Shown here in pieces: positions 40,384 through 52,209 of a stretch of 64,000 nt of DNA. Both the position numbers and the translations under genes were made by a program. The notes below the pieces were generated by a model that was not told the DNA's origin, searched no databases, and saw only the letters and a program-made list of their open reading frames with translations. Where the stretch lies: contig NC_012871.2 of assembly GCF_000003195.3 (NCBI RefSeq), positions 12,139,997 to 12,203,996 of the forward strand, written 5' to 3'. Position 1 is the stretch's first letter. The number at the start of each line of letters is the position of its first letter. This DNA is from Sorghum bicolor. Taxonomy: Eukaryota > Streptophyta > Magnoliopsida > Poales > Poaceae.

Positions 40384-40407
40384 TATATATATATATATAT
40401 ATATATA
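40384..40407. repeat. (TA)n microsatellite
   Basis: Alternating TA followed by imperfect GATATA and GA repeats to about 40450. Confidence 0.9.
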
Positions 40408-40444
40408 GATATATATGTATAGATATATAGAGAGAGAGATATAG

Positions 40445-40499
40445 ATATAGATTTGATAGTTTTTTCTCCCGTTGCAACGCACGGGCATTTTTGCTAGTG
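40445..40499 (-). repeat. Inverted-repeat arm A (TGCCCGTGCGTTGCAAC family)
   Basis: Reverse complement begins CACTAGCAAAAATGCCCGTG and continues through GCGTTGCAAC to AAAAAACTATCAAAT. It pairs with arm B near 41463 in the opposite orientation. The word is recurrent in grass intergenic DNA and probably a transposon terminus. Confidence 0.6.
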
Positions 40500-43020
40500 A
40501 TCGATAAGAGGCCAAATTACTTTTGTTTTTATATATATTTTTTTTGTCGAGAACAAAATCGGTACGGTATTGTCCGAAATAAATACACATTGATATTCTG
40601 GTAAATTAAAAAAATGATAGTAGTTGAACGGAAAATATATCGAAAACGATGAGAATCCATGAGAACAATTATCTTAAAAATGATAAACGCGCCAAACCAT
40701 CGAACATAAAAAGAGGATACCGCTATTTGTATTCATGTATAATTTAGCTGCTATATTTCCGTTATATAGCTCCGCTATTAGCTGTTTTAGACATAAACCG
40801 CTAAACACCTTAGCCCGCTATTTAAAACCTATAATTCGATCTATCTCACATGACAATAATAAATAAAGCCACGGTTGACAAGATCACAAGCTAAAACCAC
40901 ACAATTCACACCATCTTAAATCTCAAACAGTAGGAAACCACGCAATAGTACGATAATCCTTAACAAAGACACAATATAAATGATCATTTCCAAGTTGACT
41001 CGATATAACATAGTGATCAAAATATGAATTATTAGAGTTCTTCTTGGAGGTTGTAGTATGTAGGCTTCCTAAAGATGAATATCAAACATGTCATTAATTA
41101 AAGACCTCTGAATCGGTAATTATCAATGGTAAACTACCAGTTAAATACGAAAATCTTCAAAAAACGATTGGAAGAAGGCAAAATCTTTTTGCCTTTATTT
41201 TCGATTATTTTACCATTATCATTTTCATTCTTTCGGTTACCATTATCATTTTTATTTAGACTAAAAAACAAAAAAAACTTTTAAAATGATTTTTAAAAAT
41301 CAAAGATTATCATTTTCGCTTTTGTCCCTACCTACGCGCTGCCTGCTTCCTTGGCCTCGAAGCCAATTTTCTGTCTCAGGACCTGGCACCCTGGTACTCA
41401 CGTGGCCAATTACGAATTTAGATTTATTAATTAACTAATGACTTGAACTCATTGTTTGTTATCACTATAGCACATATGCCCGTGCGTTGCAACAGGATAA
41501 AAAAACTATCAAATATATATAGATGAAAAACAATGACGACAATATAAATATCTATTTATGTTTTTATCTTTTGTTTAAAATTTTAAATCTACAATTTCTT
41601 TTATGACGACCACGTTAACAATAATATAGCAATGTTCTATTGAGCATGCATCGAGTTACAATACAATTTTGATATATTTTTATCCTCTTGCAAAGCATAG
41701 AAATATTCTGACGTTAATTATCATAACTTTAAATTTTATATGTTAAATTTCAAGTTCTAAAAGACCCCTAAATATATGTAATTCTAATCCATCATTGCAT
41801 AGCATCGGGCTCTATCCCTTTGTCTCTTGCGTTCTTTAGCATTATCAACTGCTAGGCATGAATTGGTAGCATTATGGACACACACTTTGGAAGTTGACAT
41901 AGATGTACACAGTGCATGCAATGTAATATCACATAGAATATCATTACGTACCTCTACTTAATGTTTTTTAAGCACTCAACAGTACTAATCCAGCTGTAAG
42001 ATGAACTAAAAGACTTTTATAATCTTTAAACTAAAAAATTAAATCATAGAGCAAAGATCATGCAAAAAGCTTATGTAAATCAGTGGTATGCAAGTCTCTA
42101 TGCCTTATTGAATAAAAACATAAAAAGGAACCAATAGGTATAACTCAACAGGCCAAATAATTGATTTTGCACTATGTACAACTTTTACTCACAGCTAACA
42201 TTAAAGCAATGTAATTACTGAACAGGCCAAGCAAAAAGGTAGGCTTGAATAAACAAAGAAGATCTCACCAGGGTGCTCATCGTTGTTTCATGGTTGGACT
42301 GAGATGGTTTTTGCCTAGCTATTTACTAATCGCCGTGTGTGAGCCGGAGGTAGTGCAGTACATGATTTGGACAGTGTCGTGTGCGCGGTCTCACATCAAA
42401 GTCTAGGTGGCATCTACGTGTCCTCTCACCATGGACTTCTTGATTTTATAGAGGTCCGACAAACGCAAACACTTGATCAAATTGGCCTGAACTCCAAGTC
42501 TCCTGTTCCGATCCATTCCGTGACACATGTGTATGCTCCCATGCATATGCATGCATCTAATTTTCGGTCTCTGGTTAGATCGACATCTCTCGTCCATCTG
42601 GATCGGTCACGTCGTCTCGACCGGGGATTATGTATCTGAGGCCTGGCTGGCGGACAGAATTTAGGTGGAGGACAAAAATTTTGACAATTATATATTAAGA
42701 AAAGATAATCATAGTCCTATACCGATGGACTGGTGAACATAATTTCATAGTGAGCTGAAATTTTCACAATTTATTATTAGGTATAGACTACTTCTGTTTG
42801 TACATATTGGTGTGTTCTATATCAAGCACCTATTTATAAAAGTTGGGCACTTGAAACAAAACCCATATTTATGTCTTACTAGATATATGTCCATGCATTG
42901 TATGTGAGTCACAAATTTGTGTTCATACCTATATTGGTACATTTGATCAGTTTTAGTAAATAAGTATTAAATTAATAATTAACCTAGTTTGTAGTTTTTT
43001 CCCTTTTTCCTTTTGTTCTC
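40500..43020. other. AT-rich intergenic DNA
   Basis: Apart from the inverted-repeat arm at 41463 and a degenerate relative near 42870, I see no gene. The frame at 42367-42639 lacks any recognised domain. Confidence 0.5.
41463..41517 (+). repeat. Inverted-repeat arm B (TGCCCGTGCGTTGCAAC family)
   Basis: Begins CACTATAGCACATATGCCCG and continues through TGCGTTGCAAC to AAAAAACTATCAAAT, matching arm A on the other strand. The arms face away from each other, so they look like ends of two neighbouring elements rather than one. Confidence 0.6.
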
Positions 43021-43029
43021 TTTAGTTAA

Positions 43030-44465
43030 CCCATATTTGTGCTATGGTTCCCGCCATGCCAGCCACACCTCTGGTTCTCACAACCACGGAGGCACTTCAG
43101 GCCTTGACAGCAGCCATCATCGGCCTCCAACTGTAGATGTTGGCCATCAGCCACCAGCTGGCGGACCAAGGAGCTCGACTCTCGGCGCTCGACGGTCGTC
43201 CGGCGCTCCTGCAGTCCGGCCTACCGGGTTTTGGGAGCATCCCGACTTTGCCCACGACTTCTGCGCAGGTGATCTCGGAGGTTCCCACGGCAAGCGACTC
43301 GTCTGGGGTGCCATTGCCGTCTGTTCCACTGCCCTCGTGGGTGGTACGGATCACGGTTGGCTGCTCCAACTCAAGGCAGGGGCGTGCCAATCAATAAGAT
43401 CAGCTTCTCGCACTCCTTGTCACCGGTGCCCTCATTCGCCTCCGTCTTGCAGCGGCTTTCCCAAGCGCCTAGCATCCACATGCATGTCGGCGGTGGCACC
43501 GTATCCCCCCTTTAGCCAGGGTGAGAGGGTAACACCGTGCCCAAGTACCACAAGCTCTCCTTCCCCGTCTACGAGGGTAAGGAGGACCCGCTCGGTTGGC
43601 TCAACAAGTGCGAGCAGTTCTTCCACGGTCAACAGACGAGGGAGGCTGACAAGGTGTGGATGACTTCCTACCACCTAACCCGCATCGCGTAGCAGTGCAG
43701 TGGTTCTTCGTCATGGAGAATGATATACTGCCATTAGGCTTCGGTCCTGCCCTCAGCACCAACCACCTGTTGTATCTGGCCCGGCTTCCGTTCAGAACAT
43801 CGGTGGACGCATACATGGAGGCGTCCCAAGCCCACGTAGTGCACACGGGCGAACTATCCATGCTTTAGAAGGCTCGCCTCTTCACCGGCAGCTTACCAGA
43901 CTACATCTGTATCGATGTAGAGCTTCATGAACCCCAGGACTTGCAGCATGCCATGCGGTTGGTGCATGCTTACAAGCGGTGCAACGCTCCCTTGCTCCCA
44001 TGCTCGATGCGCTACGCTATAGGCGGCCAGGCCACCCTGTCCACGCCCCTAATGTCGACTAGCCCATCATTGACAACCCCCTTGGCATCCTCTACTTCAC
44101 GCCCGTTGAAGCACCTCTCGCCAGAGGAGATGGCGGAGCACCGCATGATGGGGCTCTGCTACAGCTGTGATGAACCCTACGTCCGGGGCATAAGTGTGCT
44201 CAACTATTCTATCTTGAGGCTCTGAACTACATCATTGAGGAATCAGATGATGCCACTAATGACGTTGTAGCTGCCCCTCCTCTGACGCCGTTACACATAG
44301 AGACACCCATGATCTCTTTGTCCGCGATCACGGGGATCCAAGCCTAGGAGACGATGCAGCTCCATGTCTCCTATGCTGCCCATGAGTTCACAGTGCTACT
44401 AGACTCGGGCTTGACTCATAACTTCATCAGTGAGCCTGCTACGCGCCGTGTGGGGTTGCAGTTCA
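43030..44465 (+). pseudogene. Decayed chromovirus-type gypsy gag and protease start
   Basis: Pieces of one Gag across frames: N-terminus with EALQALTAAI; FPVYEGKEDPLGWLNKCEQF, typical of Retrotrans_gag; a C-terminal part (about 43780-44220) with a damaged zinc knuckle beginning CYSCDEPY; then the protease start with LLDSGLTHNFIS. Several stops and frameshifts. The sequence breaks off near 44465 into unrelated DNA. It is closely related to 55.4-56.2 kb, so both copies come from one family. Confidence 0.85.
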
Positions 44466-44739
44466 AAAAGAAATGGAATTTGGTTTTGGTCTGCCATTAT
44501 GGTAGCGGAATTTTGGTGTCATACTTAACTCTGACCCGTCTATGGTGGAAACCATTGTAGATGTGCCTTCACCAAACCAAGTTGTCGATGATAGTCCTCA
44601 AAGACCCAGCTACCAGACACGAGTATTTATCCCATATAGTGTTGATGATGCCTCAATAGGATGGTTAGAGACATGCTTTAGAAGGCCACGTCTCTAATCA
44701 TCACCCTCGACCACATACATGCATCTCTATTGTGGCGCC

Positions 44740-44900
44740 AGCAATTTGGAAGACATTATGTAAGCCCCACTTATCGGAGAGGCAACTAGATTGATGAGAC
44801 ACATCTCTAGACATATTGACACGAGCGGTGATATGGAAGACCTATTTCGTTAATCTGCATCTCTAATTGAACATTAGTGACACATTTCTATTTATGTTGT
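44740..44900. repeat. Block A, copy 1 of a local non-coding repeat family
   Basis: Shares TTTGGAAGACATTATNT and GAGGCNACTAGATTNATGAG with 63215-63350. No coding signal. Confidence 0.6.
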
Positions 44901-45279
44901 CTTGGCATAGTCATAGTCGTCATTGTTTGATATCTGCCAAAGGACAACTCTAGTACAAGAAATTTTAGCAAATTTCTGACTGTCGAGAAGTGGTGAAGGC
45001 TTTATTACATAGTGTGATGTAGTCATTATGGTACACATTTATAAATAGAAATTGTCTAATAGGCTTAGAACCTTTTTGGTTTCTACCTTCACTTATTTTG
45101 AAGTCTGGGGGGAGTACTTTGATTGCAATGGTGTGTACTTCAGAATTGTATGCACAAAATTCAGAAGTGGCCATCAATTTTGATTTGAAACTATTATGAC
45201 AAATTTCATTTATTCCTGTAAAAAAGTGTTTATATGTTATGTTTGCAGTATGGACCTTTGGACGAGATATAAAGATGTT

Positions 45280-45770
45280 TCACTAAAAACAGTAGCCAAA
45301 GACCAAATAGCATAGCAATGCAGCACCTAGAGTTCTACTGTACTTTTCCTATATGGTTTCAAACAAGAAAAAAAATCATCTGCGTAACATAATGACAACT
45401 CATGAAATCTTCTTAGTACAAAAATATGCATAACCTGATGTATCGTAGAATGGCACCAGTATTGGTGCCACCTCTGTGCTTGTTGAAACCATTGTAGGTT
45501 GGTCCTGTTTTACAAACTTACATTACACACCAACCATAATAATTAGTATACGACGCGACCCTTGAGGGCAACAGGAACCAATATATATTGATATGGCACC
45601 ATCTCCGCTTCCTCATATCATCTTCAATTTGCCACTAGCAGAAGAAAGAGCAGCTCAAATGAAGAAAAAAGAGTGGTGAGATGCGCCACTGAAGAAAAAT
45701 AATAATTATTCTATTGGAATGGAAGGTGGAAGGAAATATGCTATTGCAACCAAAAGTTGTCATGCTATTA
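45280..45770. repeat. Block C, copy 1
   Basis: Aligns by eye to 54840-55310 and 60290-60700: shared words include CACACCAACCATAATAATTA, a CATNTTGCTTC-like stretch, and TTGGAATGGANG.NGAAGGAAAT. Diverged and gapped. Confidence 0.6.
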
Positions 45771-45859
45771 GGTGGCGAGGGGAGGATTACAATTCCACAA
45801 GGAAATAGGCTACGATGTTGCTTGAATGGAGCAGAGCAAAGTCGGCTCATGGCCTGTAC

Positions 45860-47870
45860 CAATACCCTTGTTTCTCACTTGCTGTCAGATTCAGTGCGGT
45901 CGAGGATAGTGGTGACACATGTCGAGTGGCGGAGCAAGCGTATGGAGTACGCTACTCGCGGCGGGTTTTGTGGGTTTGGGCCCCAAAACCCAGACGGAAG
46001 TTCCAAGGCGGAACGGACGACACGTGGTGGCATCGAAGAATTCGCGTCGAGTTAAAGCTACCGATGAGGAGCTGCGGTGGCCATCGGATCAAGAGAGAAA
46101 GAGTTGGAGTAGAATGCCCTGGAGCTAGCTAGTTCGCTCAAAAATATGTAGAGATACTCGGAGAATATGTAATATGCCTAATAAATAAAGTCCCTCATCT
46201 CCCTCACCTCTCTCCCACTCCTCATTCGTGGTGTATTTCCTGAGATTTTTGAGTGGGAATGGAGGCCCGAATCCTCCAGTTGTCCTCCAGGATTCATCAC
46301 TTTTGTCTGTGATTTTTGGTTGTCCTTGGCTTTGTCTGTGTTCATGTTTCTCGCAAGTTACTGTTCATCTTTTTCTCCCGTTTTTGATTTGCGCTAGTCT
46401 TGAGTTTTCTGTGCAATTTATTTGGCTGTGATGATGCTCCATCGAGTGATGTACGTGCTCACCAAGTGATTTGATTCAGGCCTTGTTTATTTTCTAGAAA
46501 ATTTTGCAAAATTTTTCACATTCCCCATCACATCGAATCTTTAGACGCATGTATGAAGTATTAAATAAAAACGAAAATAAAAACTAATTGCACAGTTTGG
46601 TCGAAATTGACAAGACGAATCTTTTGAGCCTAGTTAGTCCATGATTGAACAATATTTGTCAAATACAAACGAAAATGCTACAGTGTCCATTTCCCAAAAA
46701 TTTTGGGAACTAAACAAGGCCTCAATTCCACTCGTGCATCAAGATCCAACCAATTTTTGGTTTTGGGGATCTTACTCATGATCTGACTTTCCCGGAGGTA
46801 GAACTCGTTTTGGGCCATGATTTTTTGGGAATAGCTTCTCTCTTCTGTTGTGATTACCTGTGCGAATTTTGGGAACAATTCATGAAGTTTTGGTCAAGAT
46901 ATCTTTGATTTTTGGCTCGTTGTTCTTGCTGTTCGCAGAGCTCGTAGCGCTCAGTTCTTCGTGCTCCTCGTGTGCAGTCCCGCGTCGTTCGTCTCACTCT
47001 CTCCAAATCGGCTCTGTTGGTCATCACCGTCTTCGGCCCGAGCAAATCAGCACAGCTGCGTGCTTGCCTTTTGGTAGGCTACTCGTCGAGCCTGAGCCCA
47101 GACTGAGCAGGCTTGGCCGCTCGTCCTTCCTGCTGTGTGTGCTCATCAGTAGCCGAGCTAGCTTTGTTCTCTGTGTTCGTTGGTGTGTGGATTGTTCTCC
47201 AGGGAAAGCTCTGTTAAATCTCCTTCTCTGCAGTGTTTAGTTTGCAAGTAAATCAGCACCTGTGCACCTTCGGTCAGAAGCCAGGATCAGTGCGTTCATT
47301 TCTTTCTGTCGCTGAGCATTTTTTTTTATTTTGCCAAGGTTGCTTCTTGCATCTCTTGGTAGTGTCCAGCTCTTACCTTGCTTTGATTTCCCTAAGCACA
47401 GTTTCGATCGGTGCAGCTTCTGTATGTTCTTAGTGCTGGTACAAGAACAGGTTTCCAGGACTAGCAGGTTTATTGTTTCAGGTTCTGTGCTTGCGTGTCT
47501 CAGCAACAGCTCTGAACTATGCAGTGCTCTTGTAGGCGCAAGTAGCCCATCCAGTTTGATCCACTGCCAGTGAGTTGGATGAATGAATTTCTTGCTGTTT
47601 TTCAGTGTAATTTTTCCCAGCCATAATTTTCTGTTTCGCCCGTAATTTGGTCGTTTGAGCTCCAATTCGTGTTCCGTTTGTTGCGTTAGCTTTCTACCGT
47701 TCCGAAGAATTTTTTTTAGATACTCTTGTCACCAGTTAGCTTGAGTATTTTAGTTTTGGATCGTGTTTGTGCTTGGCGGTGATTTTGGGACAGCAGCTAA
47801 ACATTTCGAGAGGAATTTGAGGCTCCCATTCACCCCCCTTTGGTCGCTGTTTTCGGTCCTTCATCAGTTA
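45860..47870 (+). mobile_element. Possible copia-type LTR/leader remnant, split by a MITE
   Basis: The right end (near 47815-47860) reads GAGGCTCCCATTCACCCCCC then TTTGGTCGCTG, like the LTR end of plant copia elements of the SIRE/Tork kind. The preceding sequence is T-rich, weakly coding and untranslated-like. No PBS or pol follows. Borders are not defined; this is a suggestion. Confidence 0.35.
46479..46721. mobile_element. MITE, 243 bp, TSD TCA
   Basis: GGCCTTGTTTA at the left, TAAACAAGGCC at the right, flanked by TCA on both sides (46476-46478, 46722-46724). Same family as the copies at 20.8-21.5 kb. Confidence 0.9.
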
Positions 47871-47879
47871 ACTTGATAG

Positions 47880-48440
47880 CGTCTGTCTAGAACAACAGAA
47901 TAATACACACAACTGTTGTGGTATGTTGCCTATATATAGGGATAAAAGAACTAGACCACTCTAGTGTTTCACGTACTATTTTCTTTGTTTCTCTAGTTCT
48001 CTTGAGCTCACACATGTATGTACATAGCCGCAGGGATCATTACACTAGACATTACCGTCTTGGACGTTTAACAATTCTGAAGAACTAACAAGTACTCTAA
48101 TAACTTAAGTGCCAGTTTTGCTCTATGTTTTTAATTCTCCACCTGTCATATATACTTGCACATCTCATTTTAATTGTCATACTGTTTTCTACAAGATCAA
48201 CATGTATCTATGACGAACACCAGGACTTGAAACGAAAGAAATGGAATCTGGTTTCGGTTTGTCATTGATGCAGGCTTGCAGCGGAATCTGGTATCATGCA
48301 TATTTGTTCTCAAAGCATGCACAGTATGTATCTTGTGGGAGAAATATATTTTACTAGTAGGTTTCATGTATCAACATAATTAAATGCACTGTACTAGTAC
48401 AGTATTGCACTCACGTCACCTTGTCACCTACTAAACTTCA
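47880..48440. repeat. Block B, copy 1
   Basis: Diverged duplicate of 63372-63790. Shared words: GTACTCTAA.AACTTAA, CATATATACTTGCA, TTTTCTACAAGATCAA, CATGTATCAACATAATTAAA. Confidence 0.7.
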
Positions 48441-48496
48441 GATAAATGCACTGTATAATTTTTTTGGTCATTTCTCCATCTGAAACCCTTCCCTAT

Positions 48497-48919
48497 CACT
48501 ACACACATTTCTAACTGTAGGGCATATGGATTCCATTAGTATTAACTCCATAAAATCTTGTGAATAAAATATTTCAACATCAAAACAACTTCAAACAAAA
48601 GAGTTATGAGCTACAAAGTTATGGATATCATCTAGTATACTACAACTTTGATATGAAATTCATCTTCGGAGGACATCATATGAGAAAGTTATGAAGTTTT
48701 TTCATGCAGTCTCTACAACTGCTGGCTCATGTCCTGAGCTGACAATGATAGTATCATTGCCAGTTTAGGTCATGAACCAATAGTGATGATCCCAATATCA
48801 CTGTTGGGTGGCCTATCGCTGGCGGTTAAGCCACGAACCGACAGTGAAGGGTTATCACTGCCGGTTTCAGAGCAACGGGTAGTGACGAACCAGCAGCAGT
48901 GAATGTCAGTTCAGTAGTG
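48497..48919. mobile_element. Small CACTA-like non-autonomous element
   Basis: Left edge CACTACACAC and right edge GTTCAGTAGTG, whose complement starts CACTACTGAAC. The right half has subterminal short repeats around ACCGNCAGTGA / TCACTGCCGGTT. No clear 3-bp TSD, so the borders are tentative. Confidence 0.45.
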
Positions 48920-49552
48920 CGGCCTATATACATGGCCTTTTGTTATTAGGTTCTGCTGCAAGATCCATTTGACCGCGAACAAGATGTATTTATATAAGCT
49001 CCAGATATTCTTGGATATAGATTAATGGTTGGCACATGGCAAAGCATGTGATTTGCCCCGTACTAGAGTTCATGTTCAGTGCTTAGTGCAAGTGTCCCCC
49101 GTTACAACACACAGGAGTTCCATGGTTCGTTATTTAACACGCTTAGCTTACTAGTGTCCTTAACGTCAATGTGGGTTATCACAAGAAGTTAAAGCTACCC
49201 ATGACTAGGACGCAACAATGGAATAATGAAAACCATTCATTCATGCAACTAACGTATTTACATACATATAAGTGATTAACATATGACAGCAGTGAGCACA
49301 CGGCTTGATATATAAGGCCCGCGGGCGTGTGCGCTTCTGCTTATTATTAAAGCATCAGCTGTGGTAGTGGCTGCTATAGTTCTATCTACATTAACCAAAA
49401 ATTCACAGGCTGCCGGCGTAGCTTCATGCCTGCATCTGGCGGGCACGGGCTAATATCGGCATGTGCAGCAAACTTGATTCTTTCGTAGTTGTCTTGTTCA
49501 TGTGTGTCCAAAAATTATAGCCGTACAACTGAAGTGCCCAACCGTGTCGCTG
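48920..49552. other. Unassigned intergenic DNA with duplicated block D, copy 1
   Basis: No gene seen. 49283-49550 is a diverged duplicate of 50783-51040: GAGCACACGGCTTGATATAT, CTGCTATAGTTCTATCTACA, CAACTGAAGTGCCCAACC-like. Confidence 0.55.
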
Positions 49553-49897
49553 TCAAGCGCCATCCCTCAGATGTGTCATTCTTGACAGTCCGTTCACCTT
49601 GTCCTCAGTCTTGTGATCGGACTCATTGTTGCCGGAGGAAGAGGAGTCGCTGTGGATGGTCCTTCTCGAAGTCACTGAGGGAGGCCAAGCAAGAAAGCAT
49701 GCTCTCAAGCTTCCCGAGTCTTGCAGAACTCTGCTTCTTGAGTGTCTTCTTGTCGAACGCCCTCCCAGCCCCGTTGACTTGTGCTTGCCAGAGGTGTGCT
49801 CGCGCATCTTCTGTGCTTGCCGGTAGTTGGTGATGAAGTGGTCGGGGTCTCCGCAGTTGAAGCAAACCTTTTTTTGTCCACCATGCCAGACGTTCAT
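49553..49897 (-). pseudogene. Retrotransposon Gag zinc-knuckle remnant
   Basis: Minus-strand frame of 114 residues contains CFNCGDPDHFITNYRQ, a CCHC knuckle with Tyr where the last Cys should be, followed by a Lys/Ser-rich tail as in copia-type Gag. The frame is short and isolated, so it is a decayed fragment. Confidence 0.6.
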
Positions 49898-49917
49898 TCA
49901 TGCAACGTATTTACACG

Positions 49918-50684
49918 CACTACTACAGAACAGCGCTTTGAACGATGCCCAAAATATACAATTGTCTCAGCTTTTTTACGCCTCGGGGTTAAAAACCTTT
50001 AGTCCCGGCTCGTAAAACGCACCGGGACTAAAGGGTCCTGCCCAACGGCTACCTGTCATGGCTGTCAGGGCAAGAACCTTTTAGTCCCGGCTCGTGTTAT
50101 GGGCCCGGACTAAAGGGGTCCATTTAGTCTCGGGGCAAGCCACTAGCCGGGACTAAAGATTTAGCCTTGGTTGGTGGCTCTATTCTTTCTTCAGCCTGGG
50201 AATAAAAGCCCACGCTATAAATCTCTTCTCTCGCCGAGACTGAGCCCATTCAAATTTCAGTGAGTTGTTCTTACTATATATATAGGTTCTATAATTCAAT
50301 TATATATGTATGCAATAACCTTATTGTGATATGCTGCTAGTATATATATTAGCAGCAAAGAATACATATTGGAAAACCTATTGTATAAATAAACAAAACT
50401 AACAGAAATGAAAAGAAAGAAAAAAGAAAAAACCAGGGGCCCCTTTAGTCTCGAGCGGTATTACCAGCCGGGACTAACAGGTGCTGCTGGATGGCACCGC
50501 TGGCAGTACCCTTTAGTCCCGGCTTGTAATACCGCCCGGGACTAGGGAGGGGGGGGGCCTTTAGCCCCGGTGCACGGAGCCGGGACTAAAGGGGGGCTTT
50601 TAGTCGCGGAAGCGTAGTCACGACTCAGAATGCGGGGCTAAAGCCCCTTCCCAGCCAGGACTAAAGCCTGATCGTGTAACAGTG
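49918..50684. mobile_element. CACTA-type non-autonomous element of the TTTAGTCCCGG group
   Basis: Left end CACTACTACAGAAC; right end GTGTAACAGTG. Both subterminal regions carry many direct and inverted copies of TTTAGTCCCGG / CCGGGACTAAA, the usual clustered subterminal repeats of CACTA elements. No transposase. Flanking triplets (ACG, ACA) do not match exactly. It lies between the two D blocks. Confidence 0.8.
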
Positions 50685-50782
50685 ACATCCACATATAATT
50701 GATTATATGTATGATAAGATGTGTAATGAATTGTATAATGAACTCATAATTTAATATCCACCTAACTATGTACATCAAGAAA

Positions 50783-51040
50783 TGAGCTGTGAGCACACGG
50801 CTTGATATATAGGGCACGACTGCTATAGTTCTATCTACATTATCCAACAATTCACATCCTGCCGCCATATATAGCCGTAGCTGCATCTGTAGGGAATGAG
50901 CTTTCATATCGTAATAAGCAACAAACTTATTGCTTTTGTAGTTGTCTCTTTCATATATACAAAAATCATAGCCGGCATTAGGGAATAGGATACACCTGGG
51001 AATATTAAAGCACAAGTGAAGTGCCCAACCTCTTCCCATC
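50783..51040. repeat. Block D, copy 2
   Basis: Second copy of 49283-49550, same orientation, with small indels. Both copies retain GAAGTGCCCAACC near their right edges. Confidence 0.75.
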
Positions 51041-51121
51041 AGCTTAAATTTTTGGGTTAAACATATGATATCAAAGCTAAATGTCTCAATTTTGAATCTT
51101 GTCTATTGAAATTAAATAAAA

Positions 51122-52209
51122 GAGTAAATTTCACCTGTGATCTTTAAACTTGTCCGAGTTCTCATCTAAGACCTGGTACATTCAAATTGCACAATCAACT
51201 CTGGCCCTAAAACTTGTCCTGAGTTCTCTTATAGGTCTCGGTACTTTTAATTGTGCATTCAGCTTCCTAAACTTATCCAAGTCCTTATCCCAATCCTCGT
51301 ACTTTTAAAATACACTCAACTCTCTAAAATGTATTATTGTACCATCCCCCCCCCCCCCCACATGTGTTGCATGTGCCCACCACAGATGCGACGACCACAT
51401 CTCACTGCACTGCGTCCGTCGATCCACGGTGGTGTAGCACATGGGGGCTAGAACGTATGGTGGGAGCTCAGGAAGGATGTGCATACTAGCTTCCTAGGAC
51501 TTGCCAAACTGCTTGGCCGTCCTTGCCCTACCGCACACCCTAGTCAAGGCTTCGCTCCCGTGGTCCTCCTCGATTCCGTTTGATGACTCGCTCCTGCTCT
51601 ACCTCACCATGGTGTCGACCCTTGCCTCACGGCAGTCACATTCAACACCACAACCACAGTCCTTCGTCTCCCCCATTGGCAGGACCTCACACTCATTCTC
51701 ACCATCTGCTTGCACTCAAATCCCTGACTCTCCTAGCCTTCCTCACCTCCATCGACAACGACGGGGTTGTCACTGCAGCGCAGTAAGGTGAGTGTGGGCA
51801 CAGAATGGGGGCATGAGTGAGCACGACATGGTGTGGCGACATGCGTGCGGAATTGCATCCACGATGCAGCAAAACCACACACACATGCTAGTACAACGAG
51901 CATGGTGTAGCACTATGTAGCTACGCTAGTAAGGCAGGCATGTGTGGTACGGCGGAGGTGAGGATGGTGCTGTGGGGATGTATGGATCATAATAGTACAA
52001 TAATACAATATTTCAAAAAAATAGTACAATAATACAATAATACAACCTTGAAGATCTGAATGCAATTTGCAAGTATCAGGACTGAAATGACAACTCGGGA
52101 CATGTTTCGGAAACCACGCGTGCAATTTGAAAGTATGAAAACTGAGGTGAGAACTCAAGACAAGTATCGGGACCTAGATGAGCCAAAGACCGTTAGTAAA
52201 ATTTACTTC
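51122..52209. mobile_element. TIR element with about 7-bp TSD (hAT- or Mutator-like), 1.09 kb
   Basis: Ends GAGTAAATTTCAC and GTAAAATTTACTTC are imperfect inverted repeats; inverted similarity extends inwards for more than 100 bp (TTGTC.GAGTTCTCA.CT versus AG.TGAGAACTCAAGACAA). Flanked by AATAAAA at 51115-51121 and 52210-52216. The interior is GC-rich and lacks a transposase. Confidence 0.65.
51346..51359. repeat. Poly-C run, 14 bases
   Basis: Homopolymer inside the TIR element. Confidence 0.9.
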
